Position numbers and translations under genes: made by a program. DNA of 64,000 bases from Ferrimonas sp044433165 (lineage in GTDB: Bacteria; Pseudomonadota; Gammaproteobacteria; Enterobacterales; Shewanellaceae), in assembly GCA_044433165.1 (NCBI GenBank), contig JAWXTX010000001.1, positions 1 through 64,000 on the forward strand. Direction: 5' to 3'. Shown here piece after piece: positions 16,783 through 24,684 of this stretch; the first letter of the stretch is position 1, and each line of letters starts with the position of its first letter. The notes beneath the pieces are model-generated. The model saw only the letters and a program-made list of their open reading frames with translations, was not told the origin of the DNA and ran no database searches.

Positions 16783-17148
16783 CTAGAGACAACAATTTTG
16801 TAACCGTTGTGGACGATGGTTACCGAGGGTGCGCTCAAGCTCAACCAAAGCGGCTTGGATACTGGGTTCGGCTTGTTGTAAGGCCAACTGGATGATTTGC
16901 TCGGCCCATATCGGAAGTTGAGAATGTAATTGATAATAGACCCAATTCCCTTGGCGGCGGTCTTGCAAAATATCGAGCTGGCGTAATTGCGCCAGATGCC
17001 GTGAAATTTTGGGTTGGCTTTGCTTAAGGGCAGCGGTGAGTTCGCATACGCATAACTCGTTTTCGTGGACAATCAACAAGAGGCTCTGTAAACGTGTGGT
17101 ATCGGCCATGGCTTTAAAAAGCAGCAGGGGAGTGAGAGCGGTAGACAT
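16783..17148 (-). CDS. ArsR/SmtB family transcriptional regulator
   Basis: A 121-residue winged-helix repressor: FKAMADTTRLQSLLLI, then ELCVCELTAALKQSQPKISRHLAQLRQLDIL and a wing RRQGNWVYYQLH. The vicinal-type Cys33-Val-Cys35 matches the ELCVCDL metal site of arsenic-sensing ArsR proteins; another Cys pair sits at the extreme C-terminus (NCCL). Classical ArsR represses ars resistance genes until As(III) or Sb(III) binds. No arsenate reductase, ArsB or Acr3 gene is nearby, so the target is unknown. The gene is transcribed alone on the minus strand. Family assignment is firm; ligand is inferred from the cysteines. Confidence 0.93.
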   Translation of the reverse strand: MSTALTPLLLFKAMADTTRLQSLLLIVHENELCVCELTAALKQSQPKISRHLAQLRQLDILQDRRQGNWVYYQLHSQLPIWAEQIIQLALQQAEPSIQAALVELERTLGNHRPQRLQNCCL

Positions 17149-17390
17149 AGGGGCAACTCAATGAGATCAAGGCTCTTACTATAGCGATAGCTAGGAGGGC
17201 AGATCAAATGGCGCATCTAGGTGCGACTGATTGCGTTTTTGCACTGAGACGTAAAGCCGATGTTTGCAGTGGTGCAGTGGTGCGGTGTGCTTAAAGACAA
17301 TGGGTGGGAGAACGCGCCTTTCCAATCTATGCTTGCTATTGGCGAAATAATCAGCCGCCATAATAGCGCATTCAATGCAAGGTTGGTGAT

Positions 17391-17837
17391 ATGCAATCAA
17401 AGGCCCCTAAAACGATTAAAGCCCCTTGGTACCAGTATCTTATTGCGTTGTTTGGGCTGGTTTGGAATGGCACTGGGGCCTACGATTTTTATTTAATTCA
17501 AAGTAACGACGGCCAGCATTTGCAGCATTTTACGCCGGCCCAATTGGAGTTTTTATTTGGCTTGCCAGCTTGGGTTGTGGCCTGCTGGGGATTGTCGGTA
17601 TTTGGCGGTAGTTTAGGCTGTATCTTGCTCTTGTTGCGGCGCATTCAGGCGGTGCCGCTGTTGGCGCTGTCGTGGTTAACTATGGTGGCAACGATTATTT
17701 ATAACTATGGCATCAGTGATGGCATGGCTTTGATGGGGGACGATCTTCAGCTTGGGGCCACGCTGGTGATTTTATTAGCCTCATTATTATTGCTGTTGTA
17801 TGCCCGAAATTTAGGGCAGCAGGGGCAACTACGCTGA
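17391..17837 (+). CDS. Small four-helix inner membrane protein of unknown function
   Basis: A 148-residue protein with four hydrophobic segments (about 18-36, 63-84, 88-108 and 121-140). The first helix has ALFGLVWNGTGAYDFY, a pattern I associate with a widespread hypothetical membrane family of unclear role. The start has AAGG about 8 bases upstream. It is not obviously in an operon: the ArsR gene is divergent, with about 240 bp between starts, and ygfZ downstream is on the opposite strand. No catalytic motif is visible and no function is proposed. Confidence 0.75.
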   Translation: MQSKAPKTIKAPWYQYLIALFGLVWNGTGAYDFYLIQSNDGQHLQHFTPAQLEFLFGLPAWVVACWGLSVFGGSLGCILLLLRRIQAVPLLALSWLTMVATIIYNYGISDGMALMGDDLQLGATLVILLASLLLLLYARNLGQQGQLR

Positions 17838-17940
17838 TTGGGAACGTGCACTCTAGTGTGAAAATTCAGACAAGCCAACAGCCCCGATCGATAGGAATGT
17901 CCTTGTTAACGTTTGCTGTGATGAGTAAGCGCCGTACCTT

Positions 17941-17988
17941 AAGGTAAAGCGTCTCACTTAGTGCCATAAAGGCAGGGCGCTTCACCTT
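17941..17988. other. Long two-part hairpin between the membrane protein gene and ygfZ
   Basis: AAGGTAAAGCG (17941-17951) pairs with CGCTTCACCTT (17978-17988); on the minus strand the single mismatch becomes a G-U pair. An inner stem TGCC/GGCA lies inside. There is no T-run on either side. It sits 15 bases past the ygfZ stop and may shape the ygfZ transcript end. Confidence 0.4.
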
Positions 17989-18003
17989 GAGGCGTTATCT
18001 TAT

Positions 18004-18894
18004 TCAGCCGCGCGTCATTAATGGGTAAGGGCGTGGGTGTAAGTGGGCAGGGCGGTCACCTAGCTTAAATTCCGGTTGTTCTGGTAGCTCTTTGGGTAAT
18101 ACGGCAGTAAACCACTGCTGTTGGTCAACCACGGCTCGACTGACAATGGTACCAGCTCGGCGCCAGTTGTCGCCCACGGCCATGGTGAGTTCGCCGCTGG
18201 CTTCGGCATCGGTTTCAAATAAATACAGGGCGCGTTTGTTGCCACCACGAAAATACATACGCGCGACGGTTTCTTGGCCGATGTAGCAGCCTTTGTCATA
18301 CGTTACACCCCCAACTGCGTCGAGATTAAGCATTTGTGGCACAAACTCACCGCTGTGTTCGGCTTCAAACCAAGGCCTTACGGCTTGCAGCTCGGCGGCT
18401 ACAAAGTGGTTTTCCGTGGCGACTGGTAACGCGGCCAATTCCGCAGGCAATGGCTGATTATGCGGTATTAGTACAATGGCATGTTGTTCTTCTAGCCAAG
18501 CTTGCGCCTGTTCATGAAAGCGAAGATTGCCTTCGCCTTGCCAGCTGGCAAATAACGTGGATGTCTCTGCCCCGACTACCGCAAAGCATTGCCATTGGGC
18601 GCTGATATCGGTTAACTCAATTTGGTTAAAGACGGCGTACTTTTGCAGTTGCGGCAGATCCACCTGTAACAAGGATTGGGGCATGAGCATTAAGATCTGC
18701 TCTGGCAGCTGTGCTAACCGAAATGCCGCAATTAACTTCCCCTTGGGATCGCAATGGCCAGCAAAACTCCATTGATTTTGCGGTTGCTTGGTAAGATCTG
18801 CCGTGAGCTGGCCTTGCAAATAGGTGCGTCGATCGGCGCCAGTGGCTTGCAGTACACCTAAGTTAGGCAGGCGGATCAGTTGAGCTGGGATCAT
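18004..18894 (-). CDS. ygfZ: Folate-dependent Fe-S cluster assembly factor YgfZ (GcvT-like)
   Basis: A 296-residue protein of the YgfZ/IBA57 family related to the GcvT T-protein. The family signature K-G-C-Y-x-G-Q-E is complete at 201-208, with the conserved Cys203. The N-terminal part has DRRTYLQGQLTADL and GHCDPKGKLIAAFRL. YgfZ helps build or repair certain [4Fe-4S] enzymes such as MiaB in a tetrahydrofolate-dependent way. In E. coli it sits next to sdhE/ygfX; here those genes are absent and the upstream neighbours are the SDR gene and two small ORFs on the same strand, about 117 bp away. Confidence 0.95.
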   Translation of the reverse strand: MIPAQLIRLPNLGVLQATGADRRTYLQGQLTADLTKQPQNQWSFAGHCDPKGKLIAAFRLAQLPEQILMLMPQSLLQVDLPQLQKYAVFNQIELTDISAQWQCFAVVGAETSTLFASWQGEGNLRFHEQAQAWLEEQHAIVLIPHNQPLPAELAALPVATENHFVAAELQAVRPWFEAEHSGEFVPQMLNLDAVGGVTYDKGCYIGQETVARMYFRGGNKRALYLFETDAEASGELTMAVGDNWRRAGTIVSRAVVDQQQWFTAVLPKELPEQPEFKLGDRPAHLHPRPYPLMTRG

Positions 18895-19010
18895 GATGAG
18901 TCCGTGATTGAGAAGTTATCGGTTAATTTTACTGGCTTTCTGGTAGTGGTGAAACCAGTGCAGTCGATCTTTACTGACCCGTTTTTCACGCTCCAAATGG
19001 AGAACCGAAT

Positions 19011-19178
19011 TTAGCTGCAGCCAGACTTTAGGCTTGGCTCAATGGGGATGTCTGTCGCAAATTGTTGGCGCAAGCGGGTCAGTATGTCGTGACGTAAATA
19101 GTTATGCGCACTGCGGATCCATATTTGGCCAAAATTGGCTTGGTAACGACAAGGCAGCTCCGCTAATTGGGCATTCAT
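19011..19178 (-). CDS. Tiny ORF overlapping the stop of the preceding small ORF (possible frameshifted remainder)
   Basis: A 55-codon frame starts with an ATG at 19178 that overlaps the TGA of the 74-codon ORF (ATGA), ending at TAA 19011-19013. It reads MNAQLAELPCRYQANFGQ and continues with IWIRSAHNYLRHD. The same frame is open well upstream of this ATG (ALIACSFGFERLADGHIRAG), so the two small ORFs could be one gene split by a frameshift, or two translationally coupled genes. I do not recognise a family. Confidence 0.4.
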   Translation of the reverse strand: MNAQLAELPCRYQANFGQIWIRSAHNYLRHDILTRLRQQFATDIPIEPSLKSGCS

Positions 19179-19399
19179 GGCGCCAGCACGAATGTGGCCA
19201 TCAGCGAGCCGTTCAAAGCCAAAGGAGCAAGCGATAAGGGCGGTAACATTTTGGCTACCGGCAACTCTGGGGCTTGCCAGCCCAGCATGGTGGCATAGAG
19301 TTCTTGTGCCAGTTGGTGCGTAAGCGCTGCCGGCGTTTGGTGGCCAAGTTGTTGCTGTAGGTGTTGGTCTAAACAGGCGATCAACTCGGCAGGGGACAT
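19175..19399 (-). CDS. Small protein of unknown function downstream of the SDR gene
   Basis: A 74-codon ORF starting 10 bases after the SDR gene stop on the same strand: MSPAELIACLDQHLQQQ, then LTHQLAQELYATMLGWQAPELP. The first 45 residues look like a real soluble alpha-helical protein. The last 25 are Leu/Pro-rich and may be out of frame if a frameshift joins it to the next ORF. Position suggests co-transcription with the SDR gene. No motif gives a function. Confidence 0.5.
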   Translation of the reverse strand: MSPAELIACLDQHLQQQLGHQTPAALTHQLAQELYATMLGWQAPELPVAKMLPPLSLAPLALNGSLMATFVLAP

Positions 19400-19409
19400 A
19401 AGCGACTCT

Positions 19410-20129
19410 CTAACGGTAACGACGACGATTATAGATGTATTCTGGCAAACAGCGGATCACCCATGCGGCGAAACGCCAGCGGCGGGTAACGTAGATGGTG
19501 CTGCGCCCTTTTTGTAAGCCGTTGAGGATCTGGCGTGCGATTTTAGTGACCGGTGCTGCCCAAAAGCGGCTGCCTTGGCCTTGCATCTTATCGAGATAGC
19601 CTAAACGTAAATCACTAATAATAATGGGCAACTTTAAGCGCTGTGCGTGTAGGCGCAGCCCTTGCAAGTAGTTTTGCTGAAACGCTTTGCTGGCATGAAA
19701 CGCTTGCTGTGGGCCGCCACGATCGGCGGCAATGGAGGTTAATGCCGCCAGCTGCCCATATTTTTGATTAACCATTTTTTTAAAAGCAATGTTGGCAATT
19801 GCGGCAAAGCCTTGTACGTTCACGTTGATAACGCTTTTATCCAGCGCCCAGTCTAGCTCTAAATCCAAGCCATTGGCTGCGGTATTGATGATCACCAAAT
19901 CAGCGCCATTTAATTGCTGCCACAACTGTTCAAAAGCGGTTTGCGCGGCTTGCGTATCATGGATGTCTAAGGCCATCAGCTGGCAATTTAGTTGTTGTTG
20001 CAATGGCGTCAGAGGGGCGATATCTGCCGCCATTAATCCGAGGGTCAAACCTTGTTGGTGTAATTGCAGAGCCAATTGCTGAGAGAGCGCAGAGTGGGCG
20101 CCGACAATGATTGCAGTAAGTTGAGACAT
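19410..20129 (-). CDS. SDR-family (Rossmann-fold) protein with catalytic Tyr replaced by Phe
   Basis: From the ATG at 20129 the protein has 239 residues; an upstream in-frame TTG at 20144 is less likely. It shows the short-chain dehydrogenase plan: beta-strand and glycine-poor nucleotide loop IIVGAHSALSQ (8-17), NTAANG in place of NNAG (82-87), NVNVQG (102-107), Ser132 in LTSIAA, and the helix with F144-H-A-S-K148 where classical SDRs have Y-x-x-x-K. The tail (VTRRWRFAAWVIRCLPEYIYNRRR) is basic and could be membrane-associated. With Tyr and Gly motifs altered, ordinary NAD(P)H oxidoreductase chemistry is doubtful. Two tiny ORFs follow in the same transcript direction. Confidence 0.85.
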   Translation of the reverse strand: MSQLTAIIVGAHSALSQQLALQLHQQGLTLGLMAADIAPLTPLQQQLNCQLMALDIHDTQAAQTAFEQLWQQLNGADLVIINTAANGLDLELDWALDKSVINVNVQGFAAIANIAFKKMVNQKYGQLAALTSIAADRGGPQQAFHASKAFQQNYLQGLRLHAQRLKLPIIISDLRLGYLDKMQGQGSRFWAAPVTKIARQILNGLQKGRSTIYVTRRWRFAAWVIRCLPEYIYNRRRYR

Positions 20130-20233
20130 AATAGTGAATCGCAATAATGAGTGGGGCGATAGTAGAAGTTCAGCCCAGTGCTGACAACGATTTTACTGCA
20201 CCGGTGACTCAGTATGGTTGAATGTGGCAAAAT

Positions 20234-20265
20234 TTGAACAGAGTGTTGCGGACGTCTAGATGGCT
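20234..20265 (+). promoter_or_regulatory. metA promoter overlapped by tandem MetJ boxes
   Basis: Two adjacent 8-mers, GGACGTCT (20250-20257) and AGATGGCT (20258-20265), match the MetJ met box AGACGTCT at 7 and 6 of 8 positions. A promoter TTGAAC-N17-TAGATG (20234-20262) lies across them, so a bound repressor would cover the -10 region. This predicts repression of metA by MetJ with S-adenosylmethionine, as in enterobacteria. Confidence 0.7.
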
Positions 20266-20306
20266 TGATATAACGGGCGCTTGGCCCCGTTACTAAGGAC
20301 AGTCTC

Positions 20307-21248
20307 ATGCCCGTTCGTGTTCCTAGCTTATTACCTGCCTCACAAATCTTGCGCAGTGAAAATATCTTCGTGATGTCTAATGAACGTGCAGAATTGCAAA
20401 ACATTCGGCCAATGAAGGTGCTAATTCTTAATTTAATGCCCAATAAAATTGAAACCGAAACGCAATTGCTGCGTCTGCTTGGGAATACGCCATTACAAGT
20501 GGATGTGGAGTTATTACGGGTCCATAAACGCTCATCTAAACACACGAACAGCGACCATATGGATGCTTTTTATCGAGATTTTTCAGATATTCAGCACAAT
20601 AATTACGATGGTTTGATTGTGACGGGAGCCCCCTTAGGCGAGCTGGAATTTGAGCAAGTAACTTATTGGCAAGAGATCAAAGCCATCATTGATTGGTCCC
20701 AGCAGCACGCGACCTCGGTGCTCTTCCTCTGTTGGGCTGCGCATGCCGCGCTATACCATCTTTATGGGTTAAAGCGGCAGTTACGGCAAGAGAAGATCTC
20801 AGGGGTTTATTTGCATCATCGGGTCGAGCGGCATGTGCCTTTGTTGCGAGGATTTGATGATCGCTTCTGGGTGCCGCATTCGCGCTATGCACAAGTGCCA
20901 TTGGAATGGTTAGTGGCACACCCAGAGCTTAATGTTCTCGCGCATTCTGAAGAGGCGGGGGCCTATTTGGCGGTTTCCAATAACAATCGCAATTTATTTG
21001 TTACTGGCCACCCCGAGTACACCCGTACCACCTTGCAAGCTGAATATCAGCGCGATCTGGCTGCGGGTTTGGCGCCTCAGCTTCCGGCGAACTACTTCCC
21101 TAATAATGATCCTAACGCTGAGCCCCAAGGCACTTGGCATGCGCATGGGGCCTTGCTGTTATCCAATTGGCTTAATTACTACGTCTATCAAGCCACGCCT
21201 TATGATCTTACCACTTTAAATGCCAACACCTTGTGGGACATTGAGTAA
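20307..21248 (+). CDS. metA: Homoserine O-succinyltransferase MetA
   Basis: A 313-residue enzyme that activates homoserine with succinyl-CoA in the first committed step of methionine synthesis. The catalytic Cys142 is in FLCWAAHAAL; His235 and Glu237 are in VTGHPEYTR. Residue 111 is Gly (TGAPLGELEF), the residue associated with succinyl rather than acetyl transfer in this family. The N-terminus MPVRVPSLLPA and the RPMKVLILNLMPNKIETE block are typical. Two met boxes overlap its promoter. It stands alone between the divergent SDR gene and a convergent MFS gene. Confidence 0.97.
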   Translation: MPVRVPSLLPASQILRSENIFVMSNERAELQNIRPMKVLILNLMPNKIETETQLLRLLGNTPLQVDVELLRVHKRSSKHTNSDHMDAFYRDFSDIQHNNYDGLIVTGAPLGELEFEQVTYWQEIKAIIDWSQQHATSVLFLCWAAHAALYHLYGLKRQLRQEKISGVYLHHRVERHVPLLRGFDDRFWVPHSRYAQVPLEWLVAHPELNVLAHSEEAGAYLAVSNNNRNLFVTGHPEYTRTTLQAEYQRDLAAGLAPQLPANYFPNNDPNAEPQGTWHAHGALLLSNWLNYYVYQATPYDLTTLNANTLWDIE

Positions 21249-21263
21249 CGCAAGTTGGGTACG

Positions 21264-22484
21264 TTAAGCTGGTGCCACTAGTCTTGGTACTGGCTTGGCG
21301 TTAATTGGCAAATGCAATAACGCTGCGGTGATCGCAAGCACGACGGTACCCAGCCAAATTAAATCGTAATTGCCGTAATGATCATAAAGCCGACCACCGA
21401 CCCAAACGCCAATAAAGCTGCCAATTTGATGGGTGAAAAAAACCAACCCGTATAAAGTGGATAGGTATTGTGGGCCAAATATTTGGCGTACTAAGCCCGA
21501 AGTGAGCGGTACCGTACCCAGCCAACAAAAGCCAATAGCCGCACCAAATACAGCCGCAGTGATGTGGGTGATGGGTAACCATAAAAAGCCGCTGATCACC
21601 AAAGCGCGCACCAAATAAAGCACGCTCATCACATAGCGCTTATCAAAGCGGTCGCCCATTACGCCCCAAAAATAGCTGCCAAAAATATTAAAGATCCCAA
21701 CATAAGCTAGCGCTAAAGCCGCGCTCTGGCTGTCGAGGTAATTGTCCGCCAAATAACTGGGCAGGTGGGTGGCAATGAACATGACGTGAAAACCACAAAC
21801 AAAAAAGCCCGCATGGATTAACCAATAACCTTTGTGTTGGCACGCCTCACGCAATGCTTGTTTTAAGGTTTGTGGGGCTGCCGTGGCAGTTGGCACTAGC
21901 GTGTGAGCCTGACGCTGGGTTTGCATAAAGGCCGCAAAAGCCACCATGGCACAGCACCCGAGAGCAAACAGTTGCAAGGCGGTTTGCCAATCGTAATTGA
22001 CTAACAGAGATTGCGCTCCGGGGATCACCGCAAACATACCAAAGGAGCCAGCGGCGGTCGTTAGGCCAAAGGCTTTAGCGGTATGCTCCGCCGGCACCAC
22101 ACGCGCAATAGCACCAAGCACAATCACATAACTGGTGCAGCTCAGGCCCAAGCCAACCAACACCCCCAAGCTAATAAACAGCATATTAGGCTCAGTGGTG
22201 AGAGAGGTGAGCAGCAAACCGGCCGCATACGCGATGGCACCAAGGGCAATCACACGTTTAGGGCCAAACCTATCTGCGGCCATACCCACAAAAGGTTGGA
22301 AAGCACCAAACAGCAAATTTTGGATGGCAATCGCAAGGCTAAAAAACTCCCGTCCAGTGGCAAAGGTCTCACTAATGGGGGCCATGAAGATCCCAAACGA
22401 TTGGCGGATCCCCAAGCTGATAATTAAGGTGGCAATACCCAGCCACACCAAGGTGGGGAATCTAAAAATACTCATACTCATCAT
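21264..22484 (-). CDS. Major facilitator superfamily transporter (oxalate/formate antiporter-like group)
   Basis: About 406 residues from the ATG cluster at 22475-22484 (MMSMSIFRFPTLVWLG); the longer open frame upstream lacks MFS character. Twelve hydrophobic segments are visible. The loop 2-3 motif is GMAADRFGPKRVIALG, and a second copy in the C-half is GVMGDRFDKRYVMSVL. The N-terminus (LGIRQSFGIFMAPISETF) resembles MFS carriers for monocarboxylates or related small molecules. It follows a small ORF by 38 bp and may share its promoter. Substrate is not inferable. Confidence 0.88.
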   Translation of the reverse strand: MMSMSIFRFPTLVWLGIATLIISLGIRQSFGIFMAPISETFATGREFFSLAIAIQNLLFGAFQPFVGMAADRFGPKRVIALGAIAYAAGLLLTSLTTEPNMLFISLGVLVGLGLSCTSYVIVLGAIARVVPAEHTAKAFGLTTAAGSFGMFAVIPGAQSLLVNYDWQTALQLFALGCCAMVAFAAFMQTQRQAHTLVPTATAAPQTLKQALREACQHKGYWLIHAGFFVCGFHVMFIATHLPSYLADNYLDSQSAALALAYVGIFNIFGSYFWGVMGDRFDKRYVMSVLYLVRALVISGFLWLPITHITAAVFGAAIGFCWLGTVPLTSGLVRQIFGPQYLSTLYGLVFFTHQIGSFIGVWVGGRLYDHYGNYDLIWLGTVVLAITAALLHLPINAKPVPRLVAPA

Positions 22485-22522
22485 TGCTTTTATTAGGGTG
22501 AAAATCGATGGCCAATGCCTGC

Positions 22523-22801
22523 TTATTGTGGCGAAGCAGAATGGCAATGGGGTAGGGCGGCTTCCGATTCAATGTGCTTTAACGGCAGCGCAGGTGGCTG
22601 GATGGCTTCAACGGTTTGTGTTTGTTCCGGTACGGCTGGCGTGTGCGTCATCCCTAATGGCGCACGTTGATGGCAGCCGGCTTCCATTGCATGCTCGGCA
22701 AAGGCCGCTAACAGATTTGGGCTGTGATGCAAGCCCACAAGCGCAATGAACAACAACGCTGCCATACGCAATAGTTGGGCGCTAAGAGATTGACTGAACA
22801 T
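22523..22801 (-). CDS. Small hypothetical single-pass or exported protein upstream of the MFS gene
   Basis: A 92-residue ORF starting at ATG 22801: MFSQSLSAQLLRMAALLFIALVG is a positively charged start plus a hydrophobic helix, followed by a His/Pro-rich tail with PHCHSASPQ at the end. A good promoter match (TTGTCT-N17-TACACT on the minus strand) lies just upstream, which supports a real gene although the ribosome site is weak. The frame is open for 140 more codons upstream, but that part has no coding look. Function unknown; the His and Cys residues might bind metal. Confidence 0.45.
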   Translation of the reverse strand: MFSQSLSAQLLRMAALLFIALVGLHHSPNLLAAFAEHAMEAGCHQRAPLGMTHTPAVPEQTQTVEAIQPPALPLKHIESEAALPHCHSASPQ

Positions 22802-22825
22802 GACGATCGTTCGAATAAAAGGCGC

Positions 22826-22854
22826 AGTGTACGGATAACCGCCGAATGAGACAA
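22826..22854 (-). promoter_or_regulatory. Promoter for small ORF and MFS gene
   Basis: On the minus strand TTGTCT (22849-22854) and TACACT (22826-22831) are separated by 17 bases, placing the start of transcription about 18 bases before the ATG at 22801. Confidence 0.5.
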
Positions 22855-23013
22855 TGGCTTTACCTTCGATGTTTGTTGAATGTTTTTTGTTCTTGTTCGC
22901 CGCATCGATCAGCGTTATCCGTTGCGCTTTTATCGAGGTAAGCGCAACGTTTTTACTGCTAAACAGAGCCTGATTTACGCTAAGATCCAGCGCAATAGCA
23001 TGGAATAACATTG

Positions 23014-23826
23014 ATGATGAGCAGAGAAAATGAGCGTTATCGCGCGCTGCGTGCAATCGCAGGGGCAGACTTTCATACGTGTTTTTATTGTGGCTGTTTA
23101 GCGACAGAATTTGATTATGCACCACCTCTTGAACATTGGCAGGCGTTTGCGCTGCGAGGTGCAAGTGCAGATAACTTGCAAGTCCCCTGTTGTAAAGAAT
23201 GCCATGGGCTATTAAAACCATGTGCTATGGGGCTGATACAGCAACGACGAGAATGGGTACAGACCAAACTCGCGGCCAAATACGCTAAAGCCATTCGGGT
23301 TTATTTAAAGTGGACACCGGAAGAATTGGCCGAGTTGGACTACAACCTAGGCCACAGTATTGCTGCTGGGCTGGCATTAGGCGAAGAGGCATACCAGCGC
23401 AGCCAGTATGTGGGCTTTGCCTATGAAATCGATGGCGCCACCATGGATGAGAGTGTATTAAAAAGTGCACCAGTGGTGGTGTTTGAACAGCGTTTTTCCG
23501 ATTTAAAAAGCGCTTTAATCGCCATGAGCCAGCAATACGGCGTAAAAACCGCTCAATTGGTGGATGCGCTAGCGCAGCACGATAACAATTTAGAAGCGGT
23601 GATCCGAGCGCATCAGCGGGCACAGCATGACGCTCAAGAACGGCGGCGACTGCAACGTTTATGCCGTGCATTCGCGCAGCGCCACCAGCAGTCTATCCGT
23701 TATGTAACCAATGAGATTGAGCGGCTATTGGATAAACATGAGCTGTTGTCGTTTGAAGAGGCCCTTGAGCGCCTTTATCAAGAACGCATTTTACCGCGCC
23801 AGCAACGCCATAGGCAGGAGCCCTAA
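23014..23826 (+). CDS. HNH-like zinc-finger protein of unknown function
   Basis: About 270 residues; ATG at 23014 with GGA 9 bases upstream (TTG at 23011 and ATG at 23017 are alternatives). The first 70 residues carry a four-cysteine knuckle, C-x2-C in TCFYCGCLATEFDY and C-x2-C-H in VPCCKECHGLL, with EHW between them, as in HNH nuclease-type domains. The rest is alpha-helical and charged (RAHQRAQHDAQERRRLQRLC), possibly nucleic acid-binding. The classic HNH catalytic Asp-His pair is not clear, so nuclease activity is uncertain. Its stop overlaps the convergent crotonase gene by 4 bp. Confidence 0.75.
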   Translation: MMSRENERYRALRAIAGADFHTCFYCGCLATEFDYAPPLEHWQAFALRGASADNLQVPCCKECHGLLKPCAMGLIQQRREWVQTKLAAKYAKAIRVYLKWTPEELAELDYNLGHSIAAGLALGEEAYQRSQYVGFAYEIDGATMDESVLKSAPVVVFEQRFSDLKSALIAMSQQYGVKTAQLVDALAQHDNNLEAVIRAHQRAQHDAQERRRLQRLCRAFAQRHQQSIRYVTNEIERLLDKHELLSFEEALERLYQERILPRQQRHRQEP

Positions 23827-24611
23827 AGGCTTGAGTTCTGCGCATCGTGTGCATTGGGGCGCACCGTGCGAGTGGTGCGCTTTCGTAATGCTCTGAGGCA
23901 CGCTTTGGCCTCATCGCCGGCTAACGCTTGTTCGTATGCGCGCAGCTCGGCATTGATGATAGGCGTGAGATCCGGTGCCATTTGCTTGAGTAAGACTTTG
24001 GTGCTTCGCAAAGCCTGTGGCGGCTTTGCGGCGATGGCGGTTGCTTGTGCCATTGCATGGGCAGTGAGCTCAGGCGCTGGCACAATGGCATTGATTAGCC
24101 CACATTGCTCTGCATGGCTGGCGGAAAAGGATTGGCCTAATAACAATAATTCCGCCGCTCGTACGGTGCCAATTCGAAGTGGCAGTAAGACACTGGAAGC
24201 GGCTTCTGGCACTAAACCCAGGTTAATAAATGGCAGAGCGAATTGCGCTTGCGGACTACAATAAACGAGATCGCAATGCAGCAGCAACGTTGTACCTATG
24301 CCAATAGCGGCACCAGAAACAGCGGCAATAAGTGGCTTATCCAATTGAATTAGCTGCTGTAAAAATTGATGGATTGGGGTATCAAATAAGGAGCCATTGG
24401 CCTGTAAAAAATCATCCAGATCATTACCTGCGCAAAAAGCACTACCATTAGATTGGATTAGAATAGCTTGAATTTCTGGTTGATTATTAGCGTTGTTAAG
24501 GTGGGTCGCTAAGATAGCGTACATGCGGTGGGTTAAGGCATTGAGCTTGTCTGGGCGATTCAGGGTGAGTACCATGACACGCTGTTCGATTTGGCATTGA
24601 ATCAAATCCAT
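23823..24611 (-). CDS. Enoyl-CoA hydratase/isomerase (crotonase) family protein
   Basis: 262 residues with the crotonase core: LTLNRPDKLNALTHRMY near the start, SNGSAFCAGNDLDDF (oxyanion hole region), AAVSGAAIGIGTTLLLHCDLVY and FINLGLVPEAASSVLLP. The second catalytic Glu position (PEAAS) is kept; the first (usually E in GGGxE) is Thr. That fits enoyl-CoA isomerase-type members better than classical hydratases. It probably acts on acyl-CoA in beta-oxidation or a related route; substrate unknown. It stands alone, convergent with the HNH-like gene and divergent from the PCu(A)C gene (73 bp between starts). Confidence 0.92.
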   Translation of the reverse strand: MDLIQCQIEQRVMVLTLNRPDKLNALTHRMYAILATHLNNANNQPEIQAILIQSNGSAFCAGNDLDDFLQANGSLFDTPIHQFLQQLIQLDKPLIAAVSGAAIGIGTTLLLHCDLVYCSPQAQFALPFINLGLVPEAASSVLLPLRIGTVRAAELLLLGQSFSASHAEQCGLINAIVPAPELTAHAMAQATAIAAKPPQALRSTKVLLKQMAPDLTPIINAELRAYEQALAGDEAKACLRALRKRTTRTVRPNAHDAQNSSL

Positions 24612-24684
24612 ATTTCACTCCATTGAAAAAGGGAATTGAGATAAGAGGGCGAGTTTTATGTCATATCAGTCTAAAGAGGAACCC

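Noticed and set aside
20045..20545. 166-codon minus-strand ORF across the metA start
   Set aside because: It is a shadow of metA and of the SDR gene and crosses the met box promoter.
23693..23914. Small ORFs at the convergent HNH-like/crotonase junction
   Set aside because: They are antisense or alternative-frame shadows of the two real genes.
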